In this document: positions 7,670-17,734 of the stretch, one piece after another | How positions within the stretch are numbered: position 1 is the first letter of the stretch | How the letters are laid out: each line of letters begins with the position of its first letter | Assembly (NCBI RefSeq): GCF_000772935.1 | Contig: NZ_JPVR01000071.1 | Location: 92,618 to 156,617 of the forward strand | Direction of reading: 5' to 3' | From: Lysinibacillus boronitolerans JCM 21713 = 10a = NBRC 103108 | Lineage (GTDB): Bacteria > Bacillota > Bacilli > Bacillales_A > Planococcaceae | DNA length: 64,000 nucleotides | The notes under the pieces: generated by a model | Seen by the model: the letters and a program-made list of their open reading frames with translations, nothing else | Told to the model about the DNA's origin: nothing | The model's database searches: none | Translations under genes and position numbers: made by a program

Positions 7670-10438
7670 ATGGTTGAATACAAAGATACTTTATTAATGC
7701 CAAAAACTGATTTCCCAATGCGTGGAAATTTACCAGCGAATGAGCCAAAAATGCAAGAAAAATGGAATGATATGGATATTAACAAATTACAGATGGAACG
7801 TACGGAAGGTCGTCCAGAATTTGTTCTACATGATGGTCCTCCCTATGCAAATGGTGATATCCATATCGGCCATGCTCTAAATAAAGTATTGAAGGATATG
7901 ATTACACGTCATCGTTCCATGACTGGCTACCATGTCAACTATATTCCAGGCTGGGATACACATGGTTTACCAATTGAGCAAGCATTGACTAACAAAGGTG
8001 TAAAACGTAAAGAAATGTCAGTAGCAGCATTCCGCCAACTTTGTGAAGAGTATGCTTACGAGCAAATTGACAATCAACGTGCTCAATTCCGACGTCTAGG
8101 CATCCGAGGTGATTGGGAAAATCCTTATATTACGTTGAAGCCTGAGTTTGAAGCACGTCAAATTGAAGTTTTCGGTAAAATGGCGGAAAAAGGGTATATC
8201 TATAAAGGGTTAAAACCAGTTTATTGGTCTCCATCTTCTGAATCTGCTTTGGCGGAAGCTGAAATTGAATATAAGGACATCAAATCCCCATCAATTTATG
8301 TAAGCTTTGCTATTAAGGATGCGAAGGGCGTTGTTCCAGAAGATGCAAAATTTATCATTTGGACAACAACACCATGGACATTACCAGCAAACTTAGGGAT
8401 TTCTTTGAATCCTGAATTTATCTATGTAGTAGTTGCAGTGGCTAATAAAAAATTCATCATTGCCAAAGAATTATTAGAGTCAGTGGCAAATACGCTTGGA
8501 TGGGAAGACTATGAGGTTGTACAAGAAGTAAAAGGTGAGGCACTAGATCGTATTGTAGCGCAACATCCATTCTATGATCGTGAATCTCTTATTATGGTAG
8601 GTGAACACGTAACTGCTGAAGCGGGTACAGGTTGTGTTCATACAGCACCAGGACACGGTGAAGACGATTATCATATTGGTAAACAATATGGTTTAGGTAT
8701 TCTTAGTCCTCTTGATAATAGTGGCTGTTATACAGACGAAGCACCTGGCTTTGAAGGCGTGTTTTATAATGATGCGAATAAACTAGTCACAGAAAAACTA
8801 AAAGAAGTAGGAGCGTTAGAAAAGCTTGATTTCTTTACGCACTCCTATCCACATGACTGGCGTACGAAAAAGCCTGTTATTTATCGTGCGACTCCACAAT
8901 GGTTTGCATCTGTTGAAGCATTCCGTGGGGAGTTATTAGAGGCTGTAAAAGCAACAGCATTTACACCAGCTTGGGGAGAAACTCGTCTTTATAATATGAT
9001 TCGTGATCGTGGAGACTGGGTAATTTCTCGTCAACGTGCGTGGGGTGTGCCAATTCCAATTTTCTATGCTGAAAATGGTGAACCTATTATTACACCTGAA
9101 ACAATTAGTCATGTCTCAGCATTATTCCGTGAGCATGGATCAAATATTTGGTTCCAAAAAACAGCGAAAGAATTATTACCAGAAGGCTTTACACATCCAG
9201 GTAGCCCGAACGGCGAATTTACAAAAGAAAATGATATTATGGACGTTTGGTTCGATTCCGGTTCATCTCACCAAGGTGTACTTGTTGAACGAGGCATGAA
9301 ATATCCAGCTGATTTATATTTAGAAGGCTCTGACCAACACCGTGGTTGGTTTAACTCATCACTAATTACATCTGTAGCTATCAATGGTTACGCACCATAT
9401 AAAGGACTTTTAACGCATGGTTTCGTTCTTGATGGTGAAGGACGTAAAATGAGTAAATCATTAGGAAATGTCATTATTCCACAAAAAGTAATGGATCAAT
9501 ATGGTGCAGATATTCTTCGACTTTGGGTTGCTTCTGTGGACTATACAGCAGATGTGCGCATCTCTATGGATATGTTAAAGCAAGTGTCAGAAGTGTACCG
9601 TAAAATTCGTAACACGTTCCGTTTCTTACACGGCAATATTGCTGATTTCGATCCAAAGCAAGATCGAGTAGCTTATGCAGAGCTTCGTGAAATGGATCAA
9701 TATGTGTATATGCGCTTACAGGATGTCTTAAAAGCTGTGCGTGCTGCATATGATCGCTATGATTTTGCTGCTGTTTATCATGTAGTCAATAATTTTGTAG
9801 CTGTGGAGTTATCTTCATTCTATCTTGATATTGCAAAAGATGTAGTCTATATCGAGGGTCATGACAATAAGGATCGTCGTGCGATGCAAACAGTTATTTA
9901 TGATACATTGATGACATTGGTAAAAATCATGACACCAATTATCCCACATACAACAGATGAAATGTGGTCTTACCTACATGCTCAAGGTATTGTAGAAGAA
10001 GTTTCTGTTCAATTAACAGATTTCCCAGAGGTAGATGTTCAAGCGAATTTTGATAGCCTACGTACAAAATGGGAAAAAATTATTGATGTACGCGATGATA
10101 TTTTAAAAGCATTAGAGGAAGCACGTAATGCGAAAACAATTGGTAAATCACTTGAAGCAAAAGTCACTGTCTACGCAAAAGAAGATGTTGTTGCATTATT
10201 GAACGATGCGAACATTGACTTTGCACAACTTTCTATCGTCTCAGCTTTTGAGGTAGCTGCCATTGATGAGGCACCTGCACAGGCTTTAGCACTTGAGCAT
10301 GTATCCATTGTTGTTGAGAAGGCTACAGGGGAAAAATGTGAGCGTTGCTGGTCAATTTCTGAAACAGTTGGTTCAAATGAGGCGCAACCTACAGTATGTG
10401 CTCGTTGTGCAGACGTTGTAGAAAAGTATTACGTTTAA
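7670..10438 (+). CDS. ileS: Isoleucyl-tRNA synthetase
   Basis: Class I synthetase charging tRNA-Ile. HIGH motif at residues 65-68, KMSKS near 593-597, a central editing (CP1) domain that removes misactivated valine, and a C-terminal zinc-finger with CERCW near residue 890 and a second CARC pair. 922 residues matches the bacterial (non-mupirocin-resistant) type. ATG start with GGAGG upstream. Expression is under the T-box just upstream. In B. subtilis ylyA and lspA follow; here an accessory cluster is inserted. Confidence 0.98.
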   Translation: MVEYKDTLLMPKTDFPMRGNLPANEPKMQEKWNDMDINKLQMERTEGRPEFVLHDGPPYANGDIHIGHALNKVLKDMITRHRSMTGYHVNYIPGWDTHGLPIEQALTNKGVKRKEMSVAAFRQLCEEYAYEQIDNQRAQFRRLGIRGDWENPYITLKPEFEARQIEVFGKMAEKGYIYKGLKPVYWSPSSESALAEAEIEYKDIKSPSIYVSFAIKDAKGVVPEDAKFIIWTTTPWTLPANLGISLNPEFIYVVVAVANKKFIIAKELLESVANTLGWEDYEVVQEVKGEALDRIVAQHPFYDRESLIMVGEHVTAEAGTGCVHTAPGHGEDDYHIGKQYGLGILSPLDNSGCYTDEAPGFEGVFYNDANKLVTEKLKEVGALEKLDFFTHSYPHDWRTKKPVIYRATPQWFASVEAFRGELLEAVKATAFTPAWGETRLYNMIRDRGDWVISRQRAWGVPIPIFYAENGEPIITPETISHVSALFREHGSNIWFQKTAKELLPEGFTHPGSPNGEFTKENDIMDVWFDSGSSHQGVLVERGMKYPADLYLEGSDQHRGWFNSSLITSVAINGYAPYKGLLTHGFVLDGEGRKMSKSLGNVIIPQKVMDQYGADILRLWVASVDYTADVRISMDMLKQVSEVYRKIRNTFRFLHGNIADFDPKQDRVAYAELREMDQYVYMRLQDVLKAVRAAYDRYDFAAVYHVVNNFVAVELSSFYLDIAKDVVYIEGHDNKDRRAMQTVIYDTLMTLVKIMTPIIPHTTDEMWSYLHAQGIVEEVSVQLTDFPEVDVQANFDSLRTKWEKIIDVRDDILKALEEARNAKTIGKSLEAKVTVYAKEDVVALLNDANIDFAQLSIVSAFEVAAIDEAPAQALALEHVSIVVEKATGEKCERCWSISETVGSNEAQPTVCARCADVVEKYYV

Positions 10439-10479
10439 TCGATAAATAATAAGAATCTGCATTTTAATGTAGAGGATGT

Positions 10480-10510
10480 GCAAGTCTCCTTGATGGAGGC
10501 TTGCTTTTTT
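10480..10510 (+). terminator. Terminator after ileS
   Basis: GCAAGTCTCC at 10480-10489 pairs with GGAGGCTTGC at 10495-10504, then TTTTTT. It is nested inside a wider 10-base inverted repeat (AAGAATCTGC at 10451-10460 and GCAGATTCTT at 10523-10532). Confidence 0.88.
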
Positions 10511-10537
10511 CATGGAAGTTTTGCAGATTCTTTTCCA

Positions 10538-11743
10538 TTATTTAAATAAAATTTCTGTCGTATTGCGATAGTCCGTTGGAGAGATACCTACATATTTTTT
10601 AAAGGTTAAACTATAGTAATTTGGTGTATTGAAGCCACAGGTGAAGGAGATTTTTTCTATGGTGTAGTCGTACTTGCGTAAAAAAGGTAAGGTTTTGATA
10701 ATACGTGTATAAGCAACATAGTCAACAAAATTGCGACCCGTTTCTTTTTTAAATAGTCTACTAAAATGAGTTGGGCTAAAGTTAATATATTTTGCAACAT
10801 CACGAATGGTCAATTGTTCGTCGTAATGTTCTTCAATATACTGGATAGCTTTTTGAAGCTGCTCATGTTTAGTTAAATCTTCGTAATATCTGATGTGTAT
10901 ATTATGAATAGGTGGTTTTCTACGTGCTTTTCTTGCCTGACTATAGGATTCCTTCACTTGCATAGCATCCTGAAATACACCCCCAACCCCCATAAAAAGA
11001 TGAATAGAATAATCCCTTTTTAGTGTCTCGATCACCTCTAATAAACAGGCTTCACCCTCTGTCCAATGTTTAAAAGAGTTGTACTCAGACGGAATTCGCA
11101 TGAGAAGTAATAAATAGCGTTCAAAATGTAAAAAGGATATTGAGGCCTTATCAGCAAAGTGCTGGCGAAAAACAGTTGTAATACGACTACTTGCATCATG
11201 TGGGAGAGCTCTCTTATTATCCCCATCAATATAACCTTGAATTAAAAATACAATATTAGGAATACAGCTTGTCGATAAAAATGATGCAGATTGTATTATT
11301 TCTTGTTCATTGTCAATTTCTCCGCGGATCAGACGTTTTAAAAATGCTTCCCTGAATGGAGAGGTATGTTGTTGGGATACTTGTTGTGATAGCTCAAGCA
11401 TTGTAAGTGTACTCGCCTTTTTTTCCTGATAGGACGTATACAGCTTTTTTACGATTCGCAAAAACTTTGATTTTTGTAATGGTTTTATAAGAAGTGCAGG
11501 TAAAGCTAATTCAATTGCTATACCAGTCGAGTAGGTAAGGTGTTCTGTAACAAACGGGACAATTATACTATTAGGATAATTTCTTTTTAATCGATTAATC
11601 TTTACCCAATCAAATAACCGATTGACTTCATAGACAATAATGACCTCATCTTCTGGCTTTGGCACTTTACATTCCTCTAAAGCGTTTGGTAAAACCTCTT
11701 TTAACCATTCACTCATTTGCTGCTTGTCAAATGAGCTTTCCAT
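10538..11743 (-). CDS. AraC-family regulator with degenerate receiver-like N-terminus
   Basis: Transcription factor of 401 residues. The C-terminal ~100 residues form an AraC-type double HTH (LTIRDVAKYINFSPTHFSRLFKKETG, IEKISFTCGFNTPNYYSLTFKKYVGISP). The middle resembles the GGDEF-like/CdaR-type regulatory segment of YesN-like regulators. The first ~120 residues look like a CheY-type receiver fold (EVIIVYEV, IIVPFVTEH, LPALLIKPLQKSKFLRIVKKL), but a clear phospho-acceptor Asp pattern is not apparent. ATG 11743 is preferred over GTG 11755 because AAAGGTGG lies 8 bases before it. Divergent from the DUF485/symporter pair, which it probably controls. No sensor kinase is adjacent. Confidence 0.75.
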   Translation of the reverse strand: MESSFDKQQMSEWLKEVLPNALEECKVPKPEDEVIIVYEVNRLFDWVKINRLKRNYPNSIIVPFVTEHLTYSTGIAIELALPALLIKPLQKSKFLRIVKKLYTSYQEKKASTLTMLELSQQVSQQHTSPFREAFLKRLIRGEIDNEQEIIQSASFLSTSCIPNIVFLIQGYIDGDNKRALPHDASSRITTVFRQHFADKASISFLHFERYLLLLMRIPSEYNSFKHWTEGEACLLEVIETLKRDYSIHLFMGVGGVFQDAMQVKESYSQARKARRKPPIHNIHIRYYEDLTKHEQLQKAIQYIEEHYDEQLTIRDVAKYINFSPTHFSRLFKKETGRNFVDYVAYTRIIKTLPFLRKYDYTIEKISFTCGFNTPNYYSLTFKKYVGISPTDYRNTTEILFK

Positions 11744-11873
11744 ATACCATACCACCTTTAAAATGCTATCAGCCCCCTACGAATAAAAAGATAAAAATAT
11801 TTTAACTTAAAATAGCAATTTTTTGTACTAATACAGCAATATTTTATATCTATATTGAAGTTGAAATAGAATA

Positions 11874-11920
11874 GAATAATTGTAGTGAATAATAATTTGA
11901 AATTTCAGACAATTATTCAC
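11874..11920. promoter_or_regulatory. Nested inverted repeats upstream of the DUF485/symporter operon
   Basis: GAATAATTGT (11874-11883) is repeated inverted as ACAATTATTC (11909-11918). GTGAATAAT (11885-11893) is repeated inverted as ATTATTCAC (11912-11920). The block lies just before the ribosome binding site at 11933-11939, so it could be an operator or a 5' leader hairpin. Function is inferred only. Confidence 0.35.
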
Positions 11921-11945
11921 TTATCAGAAAAGGGGGAGTTTGCTG

Positions 11946-12281
11946 ATGGCGGAAGTAGGCAGTCATGATTATGACTATGTAGAAGCAGGAACAATTGATG
12001 TGAGAGATCTACCACCTTTAGATGCGACAACAAACAAAATTATGAAAGATGAATTTACTACAGGTTTAGGTTTAACGATATTTTATTTTATATTGATTTT
12101 TAGTATCCCTGTTATGAATTGGTTTGCGCCAGCATTTGCATTTAAGAAGATCTGGGGTGGTATGACAGTCACATGGTTTGTGACAACGATTGTAATGATG
12201 GCTATGGCATTTATTATTGCATATGTTCACACAGCCATGTACGAGAAACGTCTAAAAAAATACGATATAGCAAATAAGTAG
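11946..12281 (+). CDS. DUF485 small membrane protein (YwcB/YjcH-like)
   Basis: 111-residue protein with two membrane segments (residues about 40-62 and 74-98) and the DUF485 layout. Members nearly always sit directly upstream of a sodium/acetate-type symporter gene, as here (25 bases apart), and are thought to be an accessory subunit. ATG 11946 is chosen over the in-frame TTG at 11940 because GGGGGAG lies 6 bases before it. Confidence 0.82.
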   Translation: MAEVGSHDYDYVEAGTIDVRDLPPLDATTNKIMKDEFTTGLGLTIFYFILIFSIPVMNWFAPAFAFKKIWGGMTVTWFVTTIVMMAMAFIIAYVHTAMYEKRLKKYDIANK

Positions 12282-12305
12282 TTGGTACGAAGGGGGAAAT
12301 GTTGA

Positions 12306-13874
12306 ATGATGGAAGCTCTATTAGAACCAAAGATGTTAATGACCATTGCTTTAATGGGAACAATTGTATACATTACGTATTTAACAAAAAGAAATGCAAC
12401 AGCATCGGATTTCTTTGTAGGAGGCCGAAGCTTCGGATGGTTTACAAATGGTTCTGCTATCGGTGGGGATTACTTAAGTGCAGCAACATTCCTGGGCATC
12501 GCAGGTTTAACATTTCAACTTGGATATGATGGTGCTTATTATGCTTTTTGCTTCTCCATTGGGTTAACATTATTAGCGATTTTTGTGGCGGGTCCTTTAA
12601 GACGCTTTGGTGCGTTTACTGTTGCAGATTTTTTAGGCTATCGTTTTCACAGTAGACGAGCACGGCTTGTAGCAGTGGCAGTGGTTTTAGCTATTTCTGG
12701 TTTTTATGCAGCTCCCCAATTATTAGGTGCTGCACAAATTTTAAGTATGTTTTTTGGTACTTCTTATGAATTTGGCATTATTTTTACTTGTGTGGTAATG
12801 ATTTTTTATGTAGGTATTGGAGGTATGAAAGGCACAACCATCAACCAAGCATTAGAGTTGTGGATTCGTCTTGGTGCGTTTATCGTGATGTTAATTGCAG
12901 CGGTTTATGGTGGTTTGCATTACGATAAAATTTTAGCAGCCATCCATTCATTTAGTGGTCCGATCACAGGCACTTCACCGTATGCCTTAGATGGCAATGA
13001 AATAAATTTTGATGGTGCTGCTTGGACAGGCACGGGCTTCTATTTCCCGACGTTCTGGCAAACCATTAGTATGACGATTGGATTAGCGCTAGGTACAATT
13101 GGACTTCCTCATATATTATTGCGCTTTTATACAAATCCAAGTGCTAAAGCAGCACGTAAATCTGCACTCATGGCCATTGGGATTGCAAGTGCATTCTTCT
13201 TATTAGCTGTTTATTTAGGTGTTGTAGGTCGATCTATTTTCATTTCTGGAACAGCTAGTGAGGAAGTTATGCGTGATTTAGTGCTAGGTGGTAATAATAT
13301 GGTTATTCCTACTACAGCCCTTGCACTAGGGGGCAAATGGCTACTAGGATTAGTTATAGCAGGAGCATTTGCAGCGATCTTCTCCAATCTTTCAGGGTTG
13401 TTTATTACAAGCTCAGGTGCACTAGCTCATGATTTATATGCCAATATCATGAAAAAGGATATTACACAAAAGCAACGAGTGATTGCTGGGAAAGTGGCTA
13501 TTGTATTATTAGGTATTTTATATGGAGCATTGGGCTTACTTGTAAAAGATGCATCCATTGGTCATTTAGTGGCGCTTGCCTTTACTGTCGCTGCAAGTAC
13601 ATTTACACCAATATTTATTTTAGGTATTTGGTGGAGAGGCATGACAGAGAAGGGAGCCATTGCTGGATTATTAATAGGACTTGGTGTGTCGATGTGGATG
13701 ATCTTTTTACCAGGAACGTTACCAAGCTTCTTGCAGTTTAAAATTCCAGGTATTGTGACTGTGCCTGTGGGCTTCTTATCTGTTATTATTGTGTCATTAA
13801 TAGATCGTAAAGTACCTGCTGATGTAAATGACTTCATGAAGCGAGTACATTCAAAAGAATCTGAAACTGTCTAA
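12306..13874 (+). CDS. Sodium:solute symporter (ActP/YwcA-type, probably monocarboxylate)
   Basis: 522-residue SSS-family transporter with about 13 hydrophobic segments. The N-terminus after the first helix reads ASDFFVGGRSFGWFTNGSAI, followed by GGDYLSAATFLGIAG, the substrate/sodium-site helix of acetate/pyruvate-type symporters. Pairing with DUF485 points to acetate, pyruvate or another small monocarboxylate; the substrate cannot be fixed from sequence alone. ATG 12306 is 9 bases after AGGGGG. A terminator follows. The divergent AraC-type gene is the likely regulator. Confidence 0.85.
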   Translation: MMEALLEPKMLMTIALMGTIVYITYLTKRNATASDFFVGGRSFGWFTNGSAIGGDYLSAATFLGIAGLTFQLGYDGAYYAFCFSIGLTLLAIFVAGPLRRFGAFTVADFLGYRFHSRRARLVAVAVVLAISGFYAAPQLLGAAQILSMFFGTSYEFGIIFTCVVMIFYVGIGGMKGTTINQALELWIRLGAFIVMLIAAVYGGLHYDKILAAIHSFSGPITGTSPYALDGNEINFDGAAWTGTGFYFPTFWQTISMTIGLALGTIGLPHILLRFYTNPSAKAARKSALMAIGIASAFFLLAVYLGVVGRSIFISGTASEEVMRDLVLGGNNMVIPTTALALGGKWLLGLVIAGAFAAIFSNLSGLFITSSGALAHDLYANIMKKDITQKQRVIAGKVAIVLLGILYGALGLLVKDASIGHLVALAFTVAASTFTPIFILGIWWRGMTEKGAIAGLLIGLGVSMWMIFLPGTLPSFLQFKIPGIVTVPVGFLSVIIVSLIDRKVPADVNDFMKRVHSKESETV

Positions 13875-13886
13875 CCAATAAGTTAT

Positions 13887-13927
13887 GGCTATTTCTATTG
13901 CTTAAACGTAATAGGGATAGCCTTTTT
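13887..13927 (+). terminator. Terminator after symporter gene
   Basis: GGCTATTTCTATT at 13887-13899 pairs with AATAGGGATAGCC at 13910-13922 (two G-T wobbles), then TTTTT. Confidence 0.82.
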
Positions 13928-14038
13928 ATATTTCTTGAAGAGATTTAGAATCAGCCATATTTAGATGTGATATTAGTTATTGTGAATGGTACTGTTATGG
14001 TAGAATAGGTAAGATGTTGAGTGAACGGAGGAATGTCT

Positions 14039-14518
14039 GTGTATAAATATTATGGATTAGCCGCTTTTGTCGTTTTATTGGATCAATGGACAAAATGGCT
14101 AATTGTGAAAAATATGGAATATGCTGAACGCATTGCTGTATGGGACCCATGGTTTGGTATTTTGTCTCATCGAAATAGAGGAGCAGCATGGGGGATGTTA
14201 GAGGGGCAAATGTGGCTGTTTAGTATTGTTACAGTTGCTGTTATCTGTGCGATTATCTATTTTTATCATAAAGAAGCAAAGGGAAAGCCTGTTTTTCAAG
14301 TCGGCTTAATGCTCTTGCTTGGTGGTGCAGTAGGAAACTTTATTGACCGTCTATTTAGAGGAGAAGTGGTCGATTTTGTAGATGTATTAATTCCAATTAT
14401 TAATTATGATTTCCCTATTTTTAATGTAGCGGATGCTGCATTAACAATAGCGGTAGTTGTGCTGATGATTGGCTTAATTATGGAAGATAAAAAAGAGAAG
14501 AAACAGGTGAAACAATGA
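14039..14518 (+). CDS. lspA: Lipoprotein signal peptidase (signal peptidase II)
   Basis: Membrane aspartyl protease that removes signal peptides from diacylated prolipoproteins, such as the two OppA-type lipoproteins in this window. Four membrane helices. The two catalytic Asp lie in GNFIDRLFRGEVVDFVD and FNVADAAL. The start is taken as GTG 14039, 7 bases after GGAGG (14027-14031); the in-frame ATG 14033 is too close to it. 159 residues fits the family. Its stop overlaps the start of the next gene (ATGA). Confidence 0.95.
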   Translation: MYKYYGLAAFVVLLDQWTKWLIVKNMEYAERIAVWDPWFGILSHRNRGAAWGMLEGQMWLFSIVTVAVICAIIYFYHKEAKGKPVFQVGLMLLLGGAVGNFIDRLFRGEVVDFVDVLIPIINYDFPIFNVADAALTIAVVVLMIGLIMEDKKEKKQVKQ

Positions 14519-15426
14519 CGCAAGTAACATATACAATCGAAGAACAGCAGCAAGGAGAGCGCATTGATAAAGCACTTTCCAGCATACAATCTGAGTGGTC
14601 ACGCACGCAAATTGGGAACTGGATTAGTGAGGGAGTCATTAAAGTAAACGGTGATGCTGTAAAGGCAAAATATAAGGTGAAAGCTGGTGACATCATCGCT
14701 ATTGATGTACCAGAAGTGGAAGAATTGGATGTTGTCCCAGAAAATTTAGCTTTAGATATTGTTTATGAGGATGCAGATGTTCTTGTTGTGAATAAACCAA
14801 AGGGTATGGTGGTACATCCAGCACCGGGCCATATGGGAGGTACACTAGTAAATGGGTTAATGTATCATTGTAAAGACTTATCAGGGATTAATGGTGTACT
14901 ACGACCAGGAATTGTCCATCGTATCGACAAAGATACATCGGGCTTATTGATGGTTGCTAAAAACGATATGGCTCATGAATCATTAGTCAATCAATTAGTG
15001 AATAAAACAGTTACTCGTAAATATATTGCTCTTGTCCACGGGCATATTGCACATGATAAGGGGACAATTGATGCGCCAATTGGACGTGATCAAAAAGATC
15101 GCCAAAAACAGGCAGTCGTTGATAATGGTAAACATGCTGTCACACACTTCCAAGTTGTTGAACGTTTTGGTGACTATACGCTAGTGGAATGCCGTTTAGA
15201 AACGGGACGTACACACCAAATTCGTGTGCATATGAATTATATTGGTTTCCCACTTGTTGGAGATCCAAAATATGGTCCGAAAAAGACAATCGACTTTGGT
15301 GGACAAGTTTTACATGCAGCGACTTTAGGATTCGATCATCCTTCATCTGGAGAATATTTGGAGTTTGAAACACCACTTCCTGCTGATTATGAACAATTAT
15401 TAAATGATTTACGAAATAGGCATTGA
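14515..15426 (+). CDS. rluD: RluD-family 23S rRNA pseudouridine synthase (YlyB)
   Basis: Converts uridines to pseudouridine in large-subunit rRNA. N-terminal S4 RNA-binding domain (residues about 13-75: RIDKALSSIQSEWSRTQIGNWI) and catalytic domain with the Asp of HRIDKDTSGLL near residue 140. 303 residues. Translationally coupled to lspA, as in B. subtilis lspA-ylyB-pyrR. The pyr promoter overlaps its last codons. The exact target uridines are not predictable. Confidence 0.92.
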   Translation: MTQVTYTIEEQQQGERIDKALSSIQSEWSRTQIGNWISEGVIKVNGDAVKAKYKVKAGDIIAIDVPEVEELDVVPENLALDIVYEDADVLVVNKPKGMVVHPAPGHMGGTLVNGLMYHCKDLSGINGVLRPGIVHRIDKDTSGLLMVAKNDMAHESLVNQLVNKTVTRKYIALVHGHIAHDKGTIDAPIGRDQKDRQKQAVVDNGKHAVTHFQVVERFGDYTLVECRLETGRTHQIRVHMNYIGFPLVGDPKYGPKKTIDFGGQVLHAATLGFDHPSSGEYLEFETPLPADYEQLLNDLRNRH

Positions 15427-15451
15427 CGTATACGAAAAGAAAGTCTATACT
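15423..15451 (+). promoter_or_regulatory. SigA promoter of the pyr operon
   Basis: TTGACG (15423-15428), 17 bases, TATACT (15446-15451). The -35 overlaps the stop codon of the upstream pseudouridine synthase gene. Transcript start is predicted near 15458. Confidence 0.8.
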
Positions 15452-15494
15452 AACGACAGTGAATGAACAACCTAACTAAATATTCACCTTTAAT

Positions 15495-15621
15495 GGCAGT
15501 CCAGAGAGGCTGAGAAGGGACATGTGATAGTGTTGTGGAAATTTGTGCTGCAAATTTTTCCAACATGCTTTTTCGACACGTATACAACCCTCTCAGGCTA
15601 TTCGCCTCGAGAGGTTTTTTT
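15495..15621 (+). promoter_or_regulatory. PyrR-dependent attenuator 1 (pyr leader)
   Basis: The PyrR-binding anti-antiterminator motif GGCAGTCCAGAGAGGCTG starts at 15495 and is followed by GAGAAGGG. A terminator follows at 15589-15621: CCTCTC...GGC pairs with GCC...GAGAGG, then a T run. With UMP bound, PyrR stabilises the binding hairpin and termination wins, giving pyrimidine repression. It lies between the promoter and pyrR. Confidence 0.9.
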
Positions 15622-15648
15622 ATGGACACATGGCCAACACTAGATTGA

Positions 15649-16215
<567 letters not shown>

Positions 16216-16229
16216 AGTGAGGAAACAGT

Positions 16230-17540
16230 ATGTCAAATGCAGTTTTAGATATTAAGGATAAACCGACCCCGCTCCAGCTTGTGACATTAAGTTTCCAGCA
16301 TATGTTTGCGATGTTTGGTTCAACGATTTTAGTACCACAGTTAGTAGGTCTTAGTCCAGCGATTGCCCTTTTAACAAGCGGAATTGCTACATTATTCTTC
16401 CTATTAATTACGAAATTTCAGGTACCCGCTTATTTAGGATCATCTTTCGCCTTTATTGCACCAATTTTACTTGCTGCAGGTGGTTTAAATGAAGACGGTT
16501 CAAGTGTAAACCCAGGCAATGCCATGATCGGTGCCATGGCTGTCGGCATTACGTACGGAATTGTATCCTTAATTATTTGGAAAAGTGGTTATAAGTGGAT
16601 TATGAAAATCTTGCCACCGATTGTGGTAGGCCCAGTAATTATGGTAATTGGGCTTGGACTTTCTGGTACGGCTGTGAATATGGCGATGAATGTCAATGGA
16701 GAGTATAGCTTTTTACACTTCTCAGCTGCTTTAGTGACGGTCTTTACAGCTATCATCTTTACGATTTTCTTTAAAGGAATTTTAAGCACTATGCCAATTT
16801 TGATGGGTCTAATTGTAGGATACATTTACTCCATGATGATCGACATAGTAGACTATACACCGATTGCTAAAGCAAAATTCTTCGCAATGCCTGATTTCTT
16901 ACTACCAGGTGTGCATTATGAGTTTGAAATAACAACAAAAATTCTACTTATCATGGTGCCAATCGTAATTGTAACAATTTCGGAACATATTGGTCATCAA
17001 CTAGTATTAGGAAAAGTAGTAGATCGGGATTATATTAAAGAGCCAGGACTACACCGTTCGCTACTAGGTGACGGGCTTGGTACATTTGTGAGTGCTTTAA
17101 TCGGAGGTCCTCCGAAAACAACGTATGGTGAAAATATTGGTGTACTAGCCATTACTCGAGTATACAGTATCTATGTTATTGCAGGGGCAGCAGTGGTTGC
17201 TATCTTACTATCATTCTTCGGGAAAGCAATGGCCGTAATTGCAACGATTCCAACCGCAGTACTTGGTGGAGTTTCCATCTTACTCTTCGGAATTATCGCA
17301 GCAAGTGGCTTACGTATGCTAGTAGATAATCATATTGATTTTGGTAACAGTCGTAACCTAGTAATTGCTTCAGTAATTTTAGTCATTGGTATTGGTGGTG
17401 CCAAGTTTGTAATCTCAGAATCATTGAGTGTGGAAGGAATGGCACTAGCAGCGATTATCGGTGTGCTATTAAATGCGATTCTACCAGGTAAAAAAGAAGC
17501 TGATATACCCGTACAATACAATCAAAATAAAGATTCATAG
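16230..17540 (+). CDS. pyrP: Uracil permease
   Basis: Uracil:proton symporter of the UraA/NAT (NCS2) family with about 14 membrane segments. Family motifs are present: FQHMFAMFGSTILVP near the start, ISEHIGHQ and GLGTFVSALIGGPPKTTYGENIG in the substrate region. 436 residues matches B. subtilis PyrP. Second gene of the pyr operon, so uptake and synthesis respond together to uridine nucleotides. Confidence 0.95.
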   Translation: MSNAVLDIKDKPTPLQLVTLSFQHMFAMFGSTILVPQLVGLSPAIALLTSGIATLFFLLITKFQVPAYLGSSFAFIAPILLAAGGLNEDGSSVNPGNAMIGAMAVGITYGIVSLIIWKSGYKWIMKILPPIVVGPVIMVIGLGLSGTAVNMAMNVNGEYSFLHFSAALVTVFTAIIFTIFFKGILSTMPILMGLIVGYIYSMMIDIVDYTPIAKAKFFAMPDFLLPGVHYEFEITTKILLIMVPIVIVTISEHIGHQLVLGKVVDRDYIKEPGLHRSLLGDGLGTFVSALIGGPPKTTYGENIGVLAITRVYSIYVIAGAAVVAILLSFFGKAMAVIATIPTAVLGGVSILLFGIIAASGLRMLVDNHIDFGNSRNLVIASVILVIGIGGAKFVISESLSVEGMALAAIIGVLLNAILPGKKEADIPVQYNQNKDS

Positions 17541-17555
17541 TAGTACCTTTTAATG

Positions 17556-17670
17556 AATTGTCCAGAGAGGCAAAAAAAGGGAAGTTGTGGACAGGCTGAA
17601 GTAGGATGTATGTCTTGCTGTAGTTTGTCACGCCTCCTCATGCCTCGTTGATGACATCAACGAGGCTTTT
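17556..17670 (+). promoter_or_regulatory. PyrR-dependent attenuator 2 (pyrP-pyrB)
   Basis: PyrR-binding motif ATTGTCCAGAGAGGC begins at 17557, with AAAAAAAGGGA next. The terminator GCCTCGTTGATG (17642-17653) pairs perfectly with CATCAACGAGGC (17655-17666), then TTTT. It allows separate control of the biosynthetic genes from pyrR-pyrP. Confidence 0.9.
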
Positions 17671-17734
17671 ACTTTATATACAGAGGACGTCATACATAGA
17701 CGTTCACGATTCACAACCTAATGGAGGTCACATG

